Of a stretch of DNA of 45,515 nucleotides, positions 24,164-32,237 are shown piece by piece. Below the pieces are notes generated by a model. It had not been told where the DNA came from, did no database searches, and was given only the letters and a program-made list of their open reading frames with translations. Source of the DNA: an uncultured bacterium (GTDB lineage Bacteria > Planctomycetota > JAJSAM01 > JAJVHW01); NCBI GenBank assembly GCA_937996235.1, contig CALKVK010000020.1, positions 1-45,515 on the forward strand, read 5' to 3'. Both the position numbers and the translations under genes were made by a program. Each line of letters starts with the position of its first letter. The first letter of the stretch is position 1.

Positions 24164-25609
24164 GTGCCGTCCACTCCCCGTCCGCTCCCACGCGTCGCGC
24201 GCCGCGCCGCGTCGTCGCTGCTCGTCTGCGCCGCGTGCGTCGTCGGCGCGTGCCGCGCGCCCGGGCCGCCCCCGGACGCCGCGCCGCCCGCCGCCGAACT
24301 CCTCGGCACGGCCGTCTCGGTCGCCGCGCGTCCGGCGCCGCTGCCGCTCGACGAGTCCGGCGCGCCGGCGGAACGCATCGACGTGGCCGTCGCGATCCGC
24401 GCGGCGCTCGCGGCGTCGGCCGACGTGCAGGCGGCGCTCGCGCGCACCCGCGGCGCGCTCGCAGCATGCGACGCGGAGCGCCGCCTGCCCAACCCGGTCG
24501 CGGCGCTCTCGCTGCGCTTCGCGGAGTCCGGGGCACGCCCGGGTCTCGACGTCGGCATCGCGGAGGATCTCGTCGCGCTGCTGACCCGCGGCGCGCGCGC
24601 CGACGCCGCCGACGCGCGCCTGCGAGCCGCGGTCGCGGACGCACTCGCGACGGCGCTCGACGTCGCCGCGGACGCCGCGCGCGGCGTGGTGGCCGTGGCG
24701 TCGGCCGAGCGGCGCGCCGCGTTGCTCGACGCGCGCGCAGCGCTCTCGGCCCGCGTCGCGGCGGCCGCGCACGAGCGCGCGCGCAGCGGCGAGGGCGGCC
24801 CGCTCGACGCGACGCTCTGCGAGGAAGAGGAGGCGCTCGCGCGCGGCGAGGCGGCGGCGGCGTGGGCCGACGTGCGGGCGGCGCGCCTCGCGCTGGCGCG
24901 GCGGCTCGGGCGCCCGCGCGACCCCGCGCTGTGGCGCGTGGACGCGACCGACGTCGCCGCGGGCGTCGGCGCCGACGCCCGCGACGAGGACGCGTGGATC
25001 AACGCGGCGCTCGCGCGCCGCCCCGAGCTGCGCGACCTCGACTGGCAGCTCGCGGCCCACGCGTCCGACGCGCGGCGTGCGCCGTGGGACGTGTTCGACG
25101 GTGCGGAGGGCGGCGTGGACGTCGAAGGGACCGCGAGCTGGGAGGCGGGCCCGTCGCTCACGCTGCCCGTGCCGCTCTGGGACGACGGTTCCGCGCGCAG
25201 CGCCGCGCGGACCGCGGCGGTGGACGAGCTGCACCACCGCCGCACGGCGCTCGCGCGGCGGATCGTCGAGGACGTGCGCACGGCGTGGCACGCCGTCCAC
25301 GCCGCGGACGCCGCGCTGCGCGCCGCCGAGACGCAGCGCGTCCCGCTCGCCGAGCGCCGCCGCCGCGAGGCGCAGGCCGTGTACGACGCGGGCGAGAGCG
25401 ACGTCACGGCACTGCTGCTCGCCGAGCGTGCGCACACCGACGCGCTGCTCGCGGCGGCGGACGCGCGTGCGGCCGCGGCGCGCGCGCGCATCGACCTGCA
25501 CCGCGCCGCGGCGGGCGTCCCGGGCGGTGTCGCCGGCGACGGCGTGGACGACGCGGCGGACGACGACGACACGGACCGCGCCGGCCCGGCGCAGGAGGCA
25601 TCCCGATGA
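24164..25609 (+). CDS. TolC/CzcC-type outer-membrane efflux channel
   Basis: The 481-residue product has a lipoprotein-like signal (SSLLVCAACVVGAC) and the two long helical repeats of an outer-membrane efflux protein. Motifs are LPNPVAALSLRF in repeat 1 and LTLPVPLWDDGSARSAARTAAVDEL in repeat 2, followed by YDAGESDVTALLLAERA. It forms the outer-membrane exit of the tripartite pump encoded downstream. The GTG at 24164 is preferred because GGAG lies 8 bases upstream and the signal peptide then starts normally. An ATG at 24092 would add 24 Pro/Arg-rich residues. It overlaps the adaptor gene by four bases (ATGA). Confidence 0.88.
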   Translation: MPSTPRPLPRVARRAASSLLVCAACVVGACRAPGPPPDAAPPAAELLGTAVSVAARPAPLPLDESGAPAERIDVAVAIRAALAASADVQAALARTRGALAACDAERRLPNPVAALSLRFAESGARPGLDVGIAEDLVALLTRGARADAADARLRAAVADALATALDVAADAARGVVAVASAERRAALLDARAALSARVAAAAHERARSGEGGPLDATLCEEEEALARGEAAAAWADVRAARLALARRLGRPRDPALWRVDATDVAAGVGADARDEDAWINAALARRPELRDLDWQLAAHASDARRAPWDVFDGAEGGVDVEGTASWEAGPSLTLPVPLWDDGSARSAARTAAVDELHHRRTALARRIVEDVRTAWHAVHAADAALRAAETQRVPLAERRRREAQAVYDAGESDVTALLLAERAHTDALLAAADARAAAARARIDLHRAAAGVPGGVAGDGVDDAADDDDTDRAGPAQEASR

Positions 25610-26892
25610 ACCGACGCGCCATCTCGCGTGCACTCGCCGTGCTCACTCTCGCGCTTCCGCTGGCCGCGTGCCCCGGCGCGCGGCACGCGGACGAGCACGA
25701 GCACGAGCACGAGGACGAGCACGGACACGGTCACGACGCTCACGCAGGTCACGCTGCGGACGGCGACCACGACGACGTGGTACGTCTCGACCCGGCCGTC
25801 GCGCACGCGGCCGGAGTGCGCACGGCGACGGCTGCGCACGGCGTGCTGCCCGACGCCCTCGTCGCGCCGGCGCGCGTCGCGCTCGACACGGACGCGACCG
25901 CACACGTGGGCGTGCAACTCGCGGGACGCGTCCGCGAACTCGCGGTGCGGCGCGGCGAGCACGTCGCGAAGGGCGACCTGCTGCTCGTGCTCGAGAGCCC
26001 CGAGCTCGGCCGCGAGCAGGTGGAGTTCCTGGCGGCGGACGCGGCGCTCGGTCGCGCGCGACCGGCGGTGGAGCTCGCGGAGCGGCTGCTCGCCCGCGCG
26101 CGCGAGGCGCACGAGGCGTCGCGCAGTCTGCCGCTCAGCGCGGTCGAGGAGCGCGAGATCGCGCTCGCCGAGGCGCGCCGCGAGGTGGCGTCCGCCGAGG
26201 CCGCGCGCAGTGCGGCCGAGAACCGCCTGCACGTGCTCGGCATGACGCAGCCCGAGGTCGCGGAGCTGGCGCGGACGCGCGAGGTGCAGACGCGCGTGGA
26301 AGTGCGCGCACCGCTCGCGGGCGAGGTGCTCGAACGCGAGGTGACGCTCGGCGAGGTCGTGGGCCCCGAGCGCGACGCGCTGCTCGTGCTCGCCGACACC
26401 ACGTGGCTCTGGGTGCTCGCGGACGTTCCGGAGACGCGACTGCGCGAGCTGCGCGTCGGCGCTCCGGCGCGCATCGCCTGCGCCGCTGCGGGCGACGCCC
26501 TGCTCGCGGGGCGCGTCGCGTGGATCGAGCCGCACGTGGACCCGGACACGCGCACCGCGCGGGTGCGGGTCGTCGTCGCGCGCGCCGGGACGGCGCTCCT
26601 GCCCGGCATGTTCGCGGAGGTGAGCTTCCCGCTCGACGTGGCGGGCGACGCGCAGCCGGTCGTGCACGTCGCCCGCGCCGCGCTGCAGAGATTCGAGGGC
26701 GCGAGCGTCGTGTTCGTGCCGCTCGCGGGCGCGGCCGGGAGCTGGGCGCCGCGCGCGGTGCGCACCGGGCGGCGCGTCGGCGACCGCGTCGAGGTGCTCA
26801 CCGGACTCGCGTCCGGCGAGGAGTACGTCGAGGGCGGCGCCTTCGTGCTGAAGGCCGAGCTGGCCAAGTCCGCCGCCGGTCACGAGCACTAA
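25606..26892 (+). CDS. CzcB/CusB-type periplasmic adaptor with His-rich N-terminus
   Basis: The 428-residue membrane-fusion protein has a signal with lipobox-like LPLAAC. Then comes a His/Asp/Glu-rich stretch (HADEHEHEHEDEHGHGHDAH...) of about 35 residues likely to bind Zn, Co or Cd, then lipoyl-type halves around VGVQLAGRVRELAVRRGEHV and VEVRAPLAGEVLEREVTLGE, a helical hairpin between them and a beta-barrel (GAPARI...GRVAWIEPHVDPDTRT). The C-terminus is GHEH. It links the inner-membrane pump to the outer channel and may hand over metal. AGGAGG upstream and the ATGA overlap support the start; the pump gene follows after 11 bases. Confidence 0.93.
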   Translation: MNRRAISRALAVLTLALPLAACPGARHADEHEHEHEDEHGHGHDAHAGHAADGDHDDVVRLDPAVAHAAGVRTATAAHGVLPDALVAPARVALDTDATAHVGVQLAGRVRELAVRRGEHVAKGDLLLVLESPELGREQVEFLAADAALGRARPAVELAERLLARAREAHEASRSLPLSAVEEREIALAEARREVASAEAARSAAENRLHVLGMTQPEVAELARTREVQTRVEVRAPLAGEVLEREVTLGEVVGPERDALLVLADTTWLWVLADVPETRLRELRVGAPARIACAAAGDALLAGRVAWIEPHVDPDTRTARVRVVVARAGTALLPGMFAEVSFPLDVAGDAQPVVHVARAALQRFEGASVVFVPLAGAAGSWAPRAVRTGRRVGDRVEVLTGLASGEEYVEGGAFVLKAELAKSAAGHEH

Positions 26893-26903
26893 CGGGACAC
26901 GCC

Positions 26904-29900
26904 ATGCTGGAACGCATCCTCCGCTTCGCCGTCGAGCGCCGCGCGCTCGTCATCCTGCTCACGCTCGTCGCCGCCGCGTGCGGTGCGGTGGCGCTGCGCC
27001 GTCTGCCGATCGACGCCGTGCCGGACATCACGAACAACCAGGTGCAGGTCAACGTCGTCGCGCCCGCGCTCTCGCCGCTCGAGGTCGAGCGGCAGGTGAC
27101 GTTCCCGGTCGAGACCGCGCTCGCGGGCATCCCCGGTCTCGCCGCGACGCGTTCGCTCTCGCGCAACGGCTTCGCGCAGGTCGTCGCGATCTTCGACGAC
27201 GACGTGGACGTGTGGTTCGCGCGGCAGCAGGTCGCGGAGCGGCTGCGCGACGCCGCCGACGAGCTGCCCGCCGGCGCCGAGCCGCGCATGGGGCCGGTCA
27301 CGACCGGTCTCGGCGAGGTCGTCATGTGGACCGTCGCCTTCGAGCACCCGGACGGTGCGGGCGCCGCGGTCGCGGACGGTGCGGCCGGCTGGCAGGCGGA
27401 CGGCAGCTACCTCACACCCGAGGGCGAGCGGCTCGCGGACGACGCCGCGCGCGCGACGTACCTGCGCACCGTCCAGGACTTCGTGGTCCGTCCGCAGGTC
27501 CGCGCGCTGCCCGACGTCGCGGGCGTGGACGCGATCGGCGGCCACGTGAAGCAGATCCACGTGCTGCCGGACCCCGCGCGGCTCGTGGCGTACGGCCTCG
27601 CGTTCGGCGACGTCGTCGCAGCGCTCGAGCGCAACAACGCGAGCCTCGGCGCGGGCTGGGTGGAGCAGGCGGGCGAGGCGTACGTGGTGCGCGCGACGGG
27701 GCGCATCGAGCGCCCGCTCGAGGAGCTCGGCGGCATCGTCGTCGCGGCGCCCCGCGGCGTGCCCGTGCGCGTCCGCGACGTGGCCGAGGTCGCGCTCGGC
27801 GGCGAGGCGCGCACCGGCACGGCGGGCGTCGACGGCCGCGAGGCCGTGGTCGGCACCGCCATGATGCTGCTCGGCGCGAACAGCCGGACCGTCGCCGCCG
27901 CGGTCGTCGCGCGGCTGCGCGAGGTGGACCGGACGCTGCCCCCCGACGTCCGCGTGCGTGTCGTGCTCGATCGCACGCGCCTCGTCGACGAGACGATCGC
28001 CACGGTGACGCGCAACCTCGCCGAGGGCGCGCTCTTCGTGATGCTCGTGCTGTTCCTGATGCTCGGGAACGTGCGCGCGGCGCTCGTCACCGCGGCGGCG
28101 ATCCCGCTGGCGATGCTCCTGACGGCGATCGGCATGGTGGAGTCGCGCATCAGCGGCAACCTGATGAGTCTCGGCGCCATCGACTTCGGGCTCGTCGTGG
28201 ACGGCTCCGTGATCGTCGTCGAGAACTGCCTGCGCGTGCTCGCCGAGCGCCGCCACGCCCTCGGACGCACGCTCTCGCTGCGCGAGCGCCTCGACGCGGT
28301 CTACGCCGCGGCGCGCCAGGTGCGCAGCGCGACGGCGTTCGGCGAGGCGATCATCATCACCGTCTACGTGCCGGTCCTGGCGCTGACGGGCGTCGAGGGG
28401 CGCATGTTCCGGCCGATGGCCGTGACGGTGATCTTCGCGCTCGCGGCGGCGTTCGTGCTCTCGCTCACGTTCGTCCCCGCCGCCGTCGCGGCATTCGTGG
28501 GCGGCGACGTGCGCGAGCGCGAGGGGCTGCTCGTGCGGCTCGCGCGCCGCGTCTACGTGCCCGTGCTCGAGCGCGCGCTGCGCCTGCGCCGCGCGGTGGT
28601 CGTCGGCGCCGTCCTCGTCTGCGCCGGCGCCGCGCTGCTCGCTGCGCGCCTCGGCCAGGAGTTCGTGCCGACGCTCGACGAGCACGACGTGGCGCTGCAC
28701 GCGATGCGCATCCCGAGCACGTCGCTCGCGCAGTCCACGCACATGCAGCACGCGGTCGAGCGCGCGCTCGCCGAGGTCCCGGAGGTGGCGCTCGTGTTCT
28801 CGAAGACGGGCACCGCCGAGATGGCGTCGGACCCGATGCCGCCGAACGTCTCGGACACGTTCGTCGTGCTGCGCCCGCGCGCGGAGTGGGCCGACCCGCG
28901 GCTGCCGAAGGCCGAGCTCCTCGAGCGCCTCGAGGACGCGGTCGCAGCGCTGCCCGGCAACGCGTACGAGTTCACGCAGCCGATCCAGATGCGCTTCAAC
29001 GAGCTGCTGGCCGGCGTGCGCGGCGACGTCGCGGTGAAGGTGCACGGCGAGGACCAGGACGCCGCGCGGCGCGCGGCCGAGCAGATCGCCGCCGTGCTGC
29101 GCGCCGTCCCCGGCGCGGCCGACGTCAAGGTGGAGCAGACGCGCGGACTGCCGGTGCTGACGATCGACGTGGACCGCGAGGCCGCGGCGCGCCTGGGTCT
29201 CGCCGTCGCGGACGTCCACGACGTGGTGGCCGTGGCGGTCGGCGGACGCGAGGTTGGGCGCGTGTTCGAGGGCGAGCGCGCGGTGCCGCTCGTCGTGCGC
29301 CTGCCGGAGCGGTTGCGCCACGACATCGACGCGCTGCGCCGCCTGCCCGTTCCGGTGGGCGTGTCGGGTGCGTCGCACGACGGCGACGGCGTCACGCGCG
29401 CGACGCGTGCGGTGCCGCTCGAGGACGTGGCGCGGCTCCTGGTCAGCGAGGGTCCGAACCAGGTGAGCCGCGAGAACGGCTCGCGGCGCGTCGTCGTGCA
29501 GGCGAACGTGCGCGGCCGCGATCTCGGCGGATTCGTCGCCGAGGCGCAGCGGCGCGTCGCCGCGGACGTGCGCCTGCCGCCGGGGCTCTGGCTCGCGTGG
29601 GGCGGGCAGTTCGAGAACCTAGTCGCCGCGCGGTCGCGCCTCGCCGTGGTCGTGCCGCTCGCCCTCGCGCTGATCCTGGGCCTGCTCTACGCGACGCTGC
29701 GGTCGGCGAAGCGCGCCGCGCTCGTCTTCACCGGCGTGCCGCTCGCGCTCTCGGGCGGCGTGCTCGCACTCGTGCTGCGCGGCCTGCCGTTCTCGATCTC
29801 CGCGGCCGTCGGGTTCATCGCGCTCTCGGGCGTCGCCGTGCTGAACGGCCTCGTGATGGTCACGTTCGTGCAGCAGCTCCGCGAGGAGGGGCGTCCGCTC

Positions 29901-30164
29901 GACGCCGCACTGCGCGAGGGCGCGACGTCGCGCCTGCGTCCCGTCCTGATGACCGCCCTCGTCGCCGCGCTCGGCTTCGTGCCGATGGCGCTCGCGACCG
30001 GGACCGGCGCGGAGGTGCAGCGTCCGCTGGCGACGGTCGTCGTCGGCGGGATCGTCACGTCGACGCTGCTGACGCTCGTGGTGCTGCCGGCGCTCTACCG
30101 CATGACGCACCGCGACGGCGCCGCCACCGCGGCCGGCGCGGAGGGCGACGCCGTCAGTACCTGA
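26904..30164 (+). CDS. czcA: CzcA-type heavy-metal efflux RND transporter
   Basis: The 1086-residue proton-driven inner-membrane pump belongs to the heavy-metal RND group. The TM4 motif DFGLVVDGSVIVVEN gives Asp427, Asp433 and Glu440, with the same 6- and 7-residue spacing as the Asp402, Asp408 and Glu415 of CzcA, pointing to divalent cations (Co, Zn, Cd) rather than Cu/Ag. N-terminal RRLPIDAVPDITNNQVQ and the 12-helix layout are typical. An insertion at about residues 155-185 (GAGAAVADG...YLTPEGE) lies in the first porter domain. The final 11 bases overlap the convergent gene at 30154, leaving no room for a terminator. Confidence 0.96.
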   Translation: MLERILRFAVERRALVILLTLVAAACGAVALRRLPIDAVPDITNNQVQVNVVAPALSPLEVERQVTFPVETALAGIPGLAATRSLSRNGFAQVVAIFDDDVDVWFARQQVAERLRDAADELPAGAEPRMGPVTTGLGEVVMWTVAFEHPDGAGAAVADGAAGWQADGSYLTPEGERLADDAARATYLRTVQDFVVRPQVRALPDVAGVDAIGGHVKQIHVLPDPARLVAYGLAFGDVVAALERNNASLGAGWVEQAGEAYVVRATGRIERPLEELGGIVVAAPRGVPVRVRDVAEVALGGEARTGTAGVDGREAVVGTAMMLLGANSRTVAAAVVARLREVDRTLPPDVRVRVVLDRTRLVDETIATVTRNLAEGALFVMLVLFLMLGNVRAALVTAAAIPLAMLLTAIGMVESRISGNLMSLGAIDFGLVVDGSVIVVENCLRVLAERRHALGRTLSLRERLDAVYAAARQVRSATAFGEAIIITVYVPVLALTGVEGRMFRPMAVTVIFALAAAFVLSLTFVPAAVAAFVGGDVREREGLLVRLARRVYVPVLERALRLRRAVVVGAVLVCAGAALLAARLGQEFVPTLDEHDVALHAMRIPSTSLAQSTHMQHAVERALAEVPEVALVFSKTGTAEMASDPMPPNVSDTFVVLRPRAEWADPRLPKAELLERLEDAVAALPGNAYEFTQPIQMRFNELLAGVRGDVAVKVHGEDQDAARRAAEQIAAVLRAVPGAADVKVEQTRGLPVLTIDVDREAAARLGLAVADVHDVVAVAVGGREVGRVFEGERAVPLVVRLPERLRHDIDALRRLPVPVGVSGASHDGDGVTRATRAVPLEDVARLLVSEGPNQVSRENGSRRVVVQANVRGRDLGGFVAEAQRRVAADVRLPPGLWLAWGGQFENLVAARSRLAVVVPLALALILGLLYATLRSAKRAALVFTGVPLALSGGVLALVLRGLPFSISAAVGFIALSGVAVLNGLVMVTFVQQLREEGRPLDAALREGATSRLRPVLMTALVAALGFVPMALATGTGAEVQRPLATVVVGGIVTSTLLTLVVLPALYRMTHRDGAATAAGAEGDAVST

Positions 30165-31551
30165 GCGTCTCCCCGGCGCGGCCGAGACGCACGACGACCG
30201 CGCGGCGGTCGGCGCCGAGCGCCAGCTCGATGCGCACGACCTGGCTGCCCGCGCCGAACGTGCCGAGGTCCATGTCCCTGCCGACGAACTTCATCAGCCC
30301 GCTGCGGAAGTCGAGGACGGCGCCGCGGATGCCGCCCGTCGGGTGCACGAGCCGATAGCGCTCGCCCTGGCGCACGAACGCGTCCGCGGGCAGCAGCACG
30401 TCGAAGCCGTCGCCGAAGCGCAGGCGCACCGCGAAGTTGTCGGTCGGGACGTTCTCGATGCGGCTCATGCCGAGCACGAGCGCAAGCCGGTCCTTCCCGC
30501 CGCCGGCGAGCTTCGCCTTGGCCTTCGCGACCTGGAACGACGGTGCGCGCAGCGAGCCCTTGCCGCGCAGGGCGTACGTGGTGCCCTCGAGCCGCACGCG
30601 GCCCGTGGCGACGGCGCTGTCGTCCGCGTAGCGCACGTGGACTTCCGCGTCGCGCTGCCCGACCGCGTCGAGGTCGCCCGTGTACTGGACCTTCAGCTTG
30701 GCGCGCGACGATCCGATCGGGCTCGGCGTCACCCGCAGGGCGAAGCCATCCGCCTCGACGATCTGGGATGCGCCGTTCGCGCGCGGCGTCGCCGAGAGGA
30801 CCGACACGGACGACTCGTCGCCGTCGGTGAAGGAGAAGGTCACCGGGCTGCCGAAGGCGAGCGGCGCCGAGCCCGTGTCGAGCACGCCCTTCGCCTTGAT
30901 GCGCGAGCGCTCGGGCCGCGCCGCGTTCGCCTTCGCCTTGAGAGCCAGCAGGAGCACGCCGCCGTCCAACTCGACCAGCGGCTCCGGACCGTCGATCTCG
31001 CGCACGCGCGGCCCGCCGTTGACGGGGCCGCCCGCCTGGACGAACTCCGCGCGGAACTCGCGCGCGGTCACGGGCGGGATCGCGTCGGTGACGACGATGT
31101 GCTCGCCGTAGGGGTTGCGGCGCACGTCGTACGCGTAGAGCTCCGTGAAGTCCTCGGAGTCGCCGATCCGCGCGAACAGGCGGAACGTCGAGAAGCCGCG
31201 CGCCTTCGACGGGTCGAAGTCGTCGTTCGCGCGCAGCGTGAAGCCGTCCACCTCGACGTCGGCGGGCGTGCGCCACTCGACGAAGTGCACGGTCCCCGCT
31301 GGCATGCCGTCCGCGAAGATCGTCTCGCGCGCCTCGACCGTCGAGTTCGCGGTGCCGAACATGTCCTCGACGGCGAACCCGCCGGCGAGCGGGCTGTGCG
31401 CCGTGACGACGACGCCCTGCGCGACGTCCCACACGTCCGACGTGCTGCCCTCGAACGAGTCGCCCTCGGCGCTCCCGACCACGCACGCGACGACGCACGC
31501 CGTCGCGACGACACGCCGCCCGAGTCCGCCCGCAACCGAGTTCCGCCGCAT
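30154..31551 (-). CDS. secreted discoidin-like protein with C-terminal beta module
   Basis: The 465-residue product has an N-terminal export signal (VVATACVVACVVGSAEG). Residues about 30-200 resemble a galactose-binding/F5-8-type-C fold (VHFVEWRTPADVEVDGFTLRA, GFSTFRLFARIGDSEDFTELY, REFRAEFVQ). From about residue 220 a beta-rich region begins with GVLDTG and runs to the end. It shares ordered motifs with the C-terminal region of the FG-GAP protein at 1347 (GSSRAKLKVQYTG, RAPSF, LRFGDGFDVLLPADAF). GGAGGG eight bases upstream supports the ATG at 31551. It probably acts at the cell surface in binding glycans or partners. Its stop overlaps the RND gene by 11 bases. Confidence 0.82.
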   Translation of the reverse strand: MRRNSVAGGLGRRVVATACVVACVVGSAEGDSFEGSTSDVWDVAQGVVVTAHSPLAGGFAVEDMFGTANSTVEARETIFADGMPAGTVHFVEWRTPADVEVDGFTLRANDDFDPSKARGFSTFRLFARIGDSEDFTELYAYDVRRNPYGEHIVVTDAIPPVTAREFRAEFVQAGGPVNGGPRVREIDGPEPLVELDGGVLLLALKAKANAARPERSRIKAKGVLDTGSAPLAFGSPVTFSFTDGDESSVSVLSATPRANGASQIVEADGFALRVTPSPIGSSRAKLKVQYTGDLDAVGQRDAEVHVRYADDSAVATGRVRLEGTTYALRGKGSLRAPSFQVAKAKAKLAGGGKDRLALVLGMSRIENVPTDNFAVRLRFGDGFDVLLPADAFVRQGERYRLVHPTGGIRGAVLDFRSGLMKFVGRDMDLGTFGAGSQVVRIELALGADRRAVVVRLGRAGETLRY

Positions 31552-31729
31552 CCTGCACGCCCTCCGCCGTCCCGTGCCGGCGTGTCGCCGCCGACTGCGC
31601 GCATGGTAGCGGCGGATTCGCGCCGCGGCGCCGGCCACGCGCGACGGGTTTCATGTCTTGACTCGCACGCGGCCCCTCTGTGAACGTTCGCGCGCGAAGC
31701 GGTTGCTTCGTCGGTCGGAGGGCTTCGGC

Positions 31730-32236
31730 GTGAACGATCCGGGCGCGCGATCCGTCGCGAAGGCCGCTGCTTTGGTCCGAGTGGAGCGCGCCGACGGGCA
31801 CGCGCGCGTGGTCGCCTGCGCGGCGCTCGTCCCGGGCGACCGCATCATGCTGCTCGAGGGCGACCTCGTGCCGCGGCCGTCGCGCTACTCGATCCAGTAC
31901 GACGAGACGCACCACATCGAGGTGCCGGCGAACGGCGTGTCGCAGGACGGCGACGACCCGTACGCCTGGCGCTTCCTCAACCACTCGTGCCGCCCGAACG
32001 CACGCGTGCGCGCCCGCGAGCTCCTGGCCGTCCGGGCGATCGCGCCCGGCGACGAGATCACGTTCGACTACGAGACCACCGAGTGGCAGCTCGCGTGCCC
32101 GTTCACGTGCCGCTGCGGGACGTGCGACGGCCGCCACGTGCGCGGCTTCCGGTTCCTGCCGCCGGCGGAGCGCGAGAGCCGCACGAAGCGGCTCGCGGAG
32201 CACCTCCTCGCGCGGATCGACGCGCCCGTCGCGTGA
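31730..32236 (+). CDS. SET-domain protein (probable protein-lysine methyltransferase)
   Basis: The 168-residue stand-alone SET domain has the SAM-binding NHSCRPN motif (Asn84-His85-Ser86-Cys87), GDEITFDY near 110 with the catalytic-type Tyr, and a post-SET CxCxxC (CRCGTC, about 128-133, after CPF) that would bind zinc. Such proteins usually transfer a methyl group from SAM to a lysine amine. The start is GTG at 31730 behind GGAGGG; a TTG at 31658 is possible. A TTGACT box (31658-31663) could be a -35, but no good -10 follows. The NRPS gene starts one base after the stop, so translation is probably coupled and the two likely work together. Confidence 0.9.
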   Translation: MNDPGARSVAKAAALVRVERADGHARVVACAALVPGDRIMLLEGDLVPRPSRYSIQYDETHHIEVPANGVSQDGDDPYAWRFLNHSCRPNARVRARELLAVRAIAPGDEITFDYETTEWQLACPFTCRCGTCDGRHVRGFRFLPPAERESRTKRLAEHLLARIDAPVA

Positions 32237-32237
32237 C

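Noticed and set aside
23453..25633. Long open extension of the kinase frame upstream of 23452
   Set aside because: Stops are rare at this GC content. The extension is low-complexity, opposite the TolC and Cys-rich genes, and the kinase starts cleanly after a good SD at 23452.
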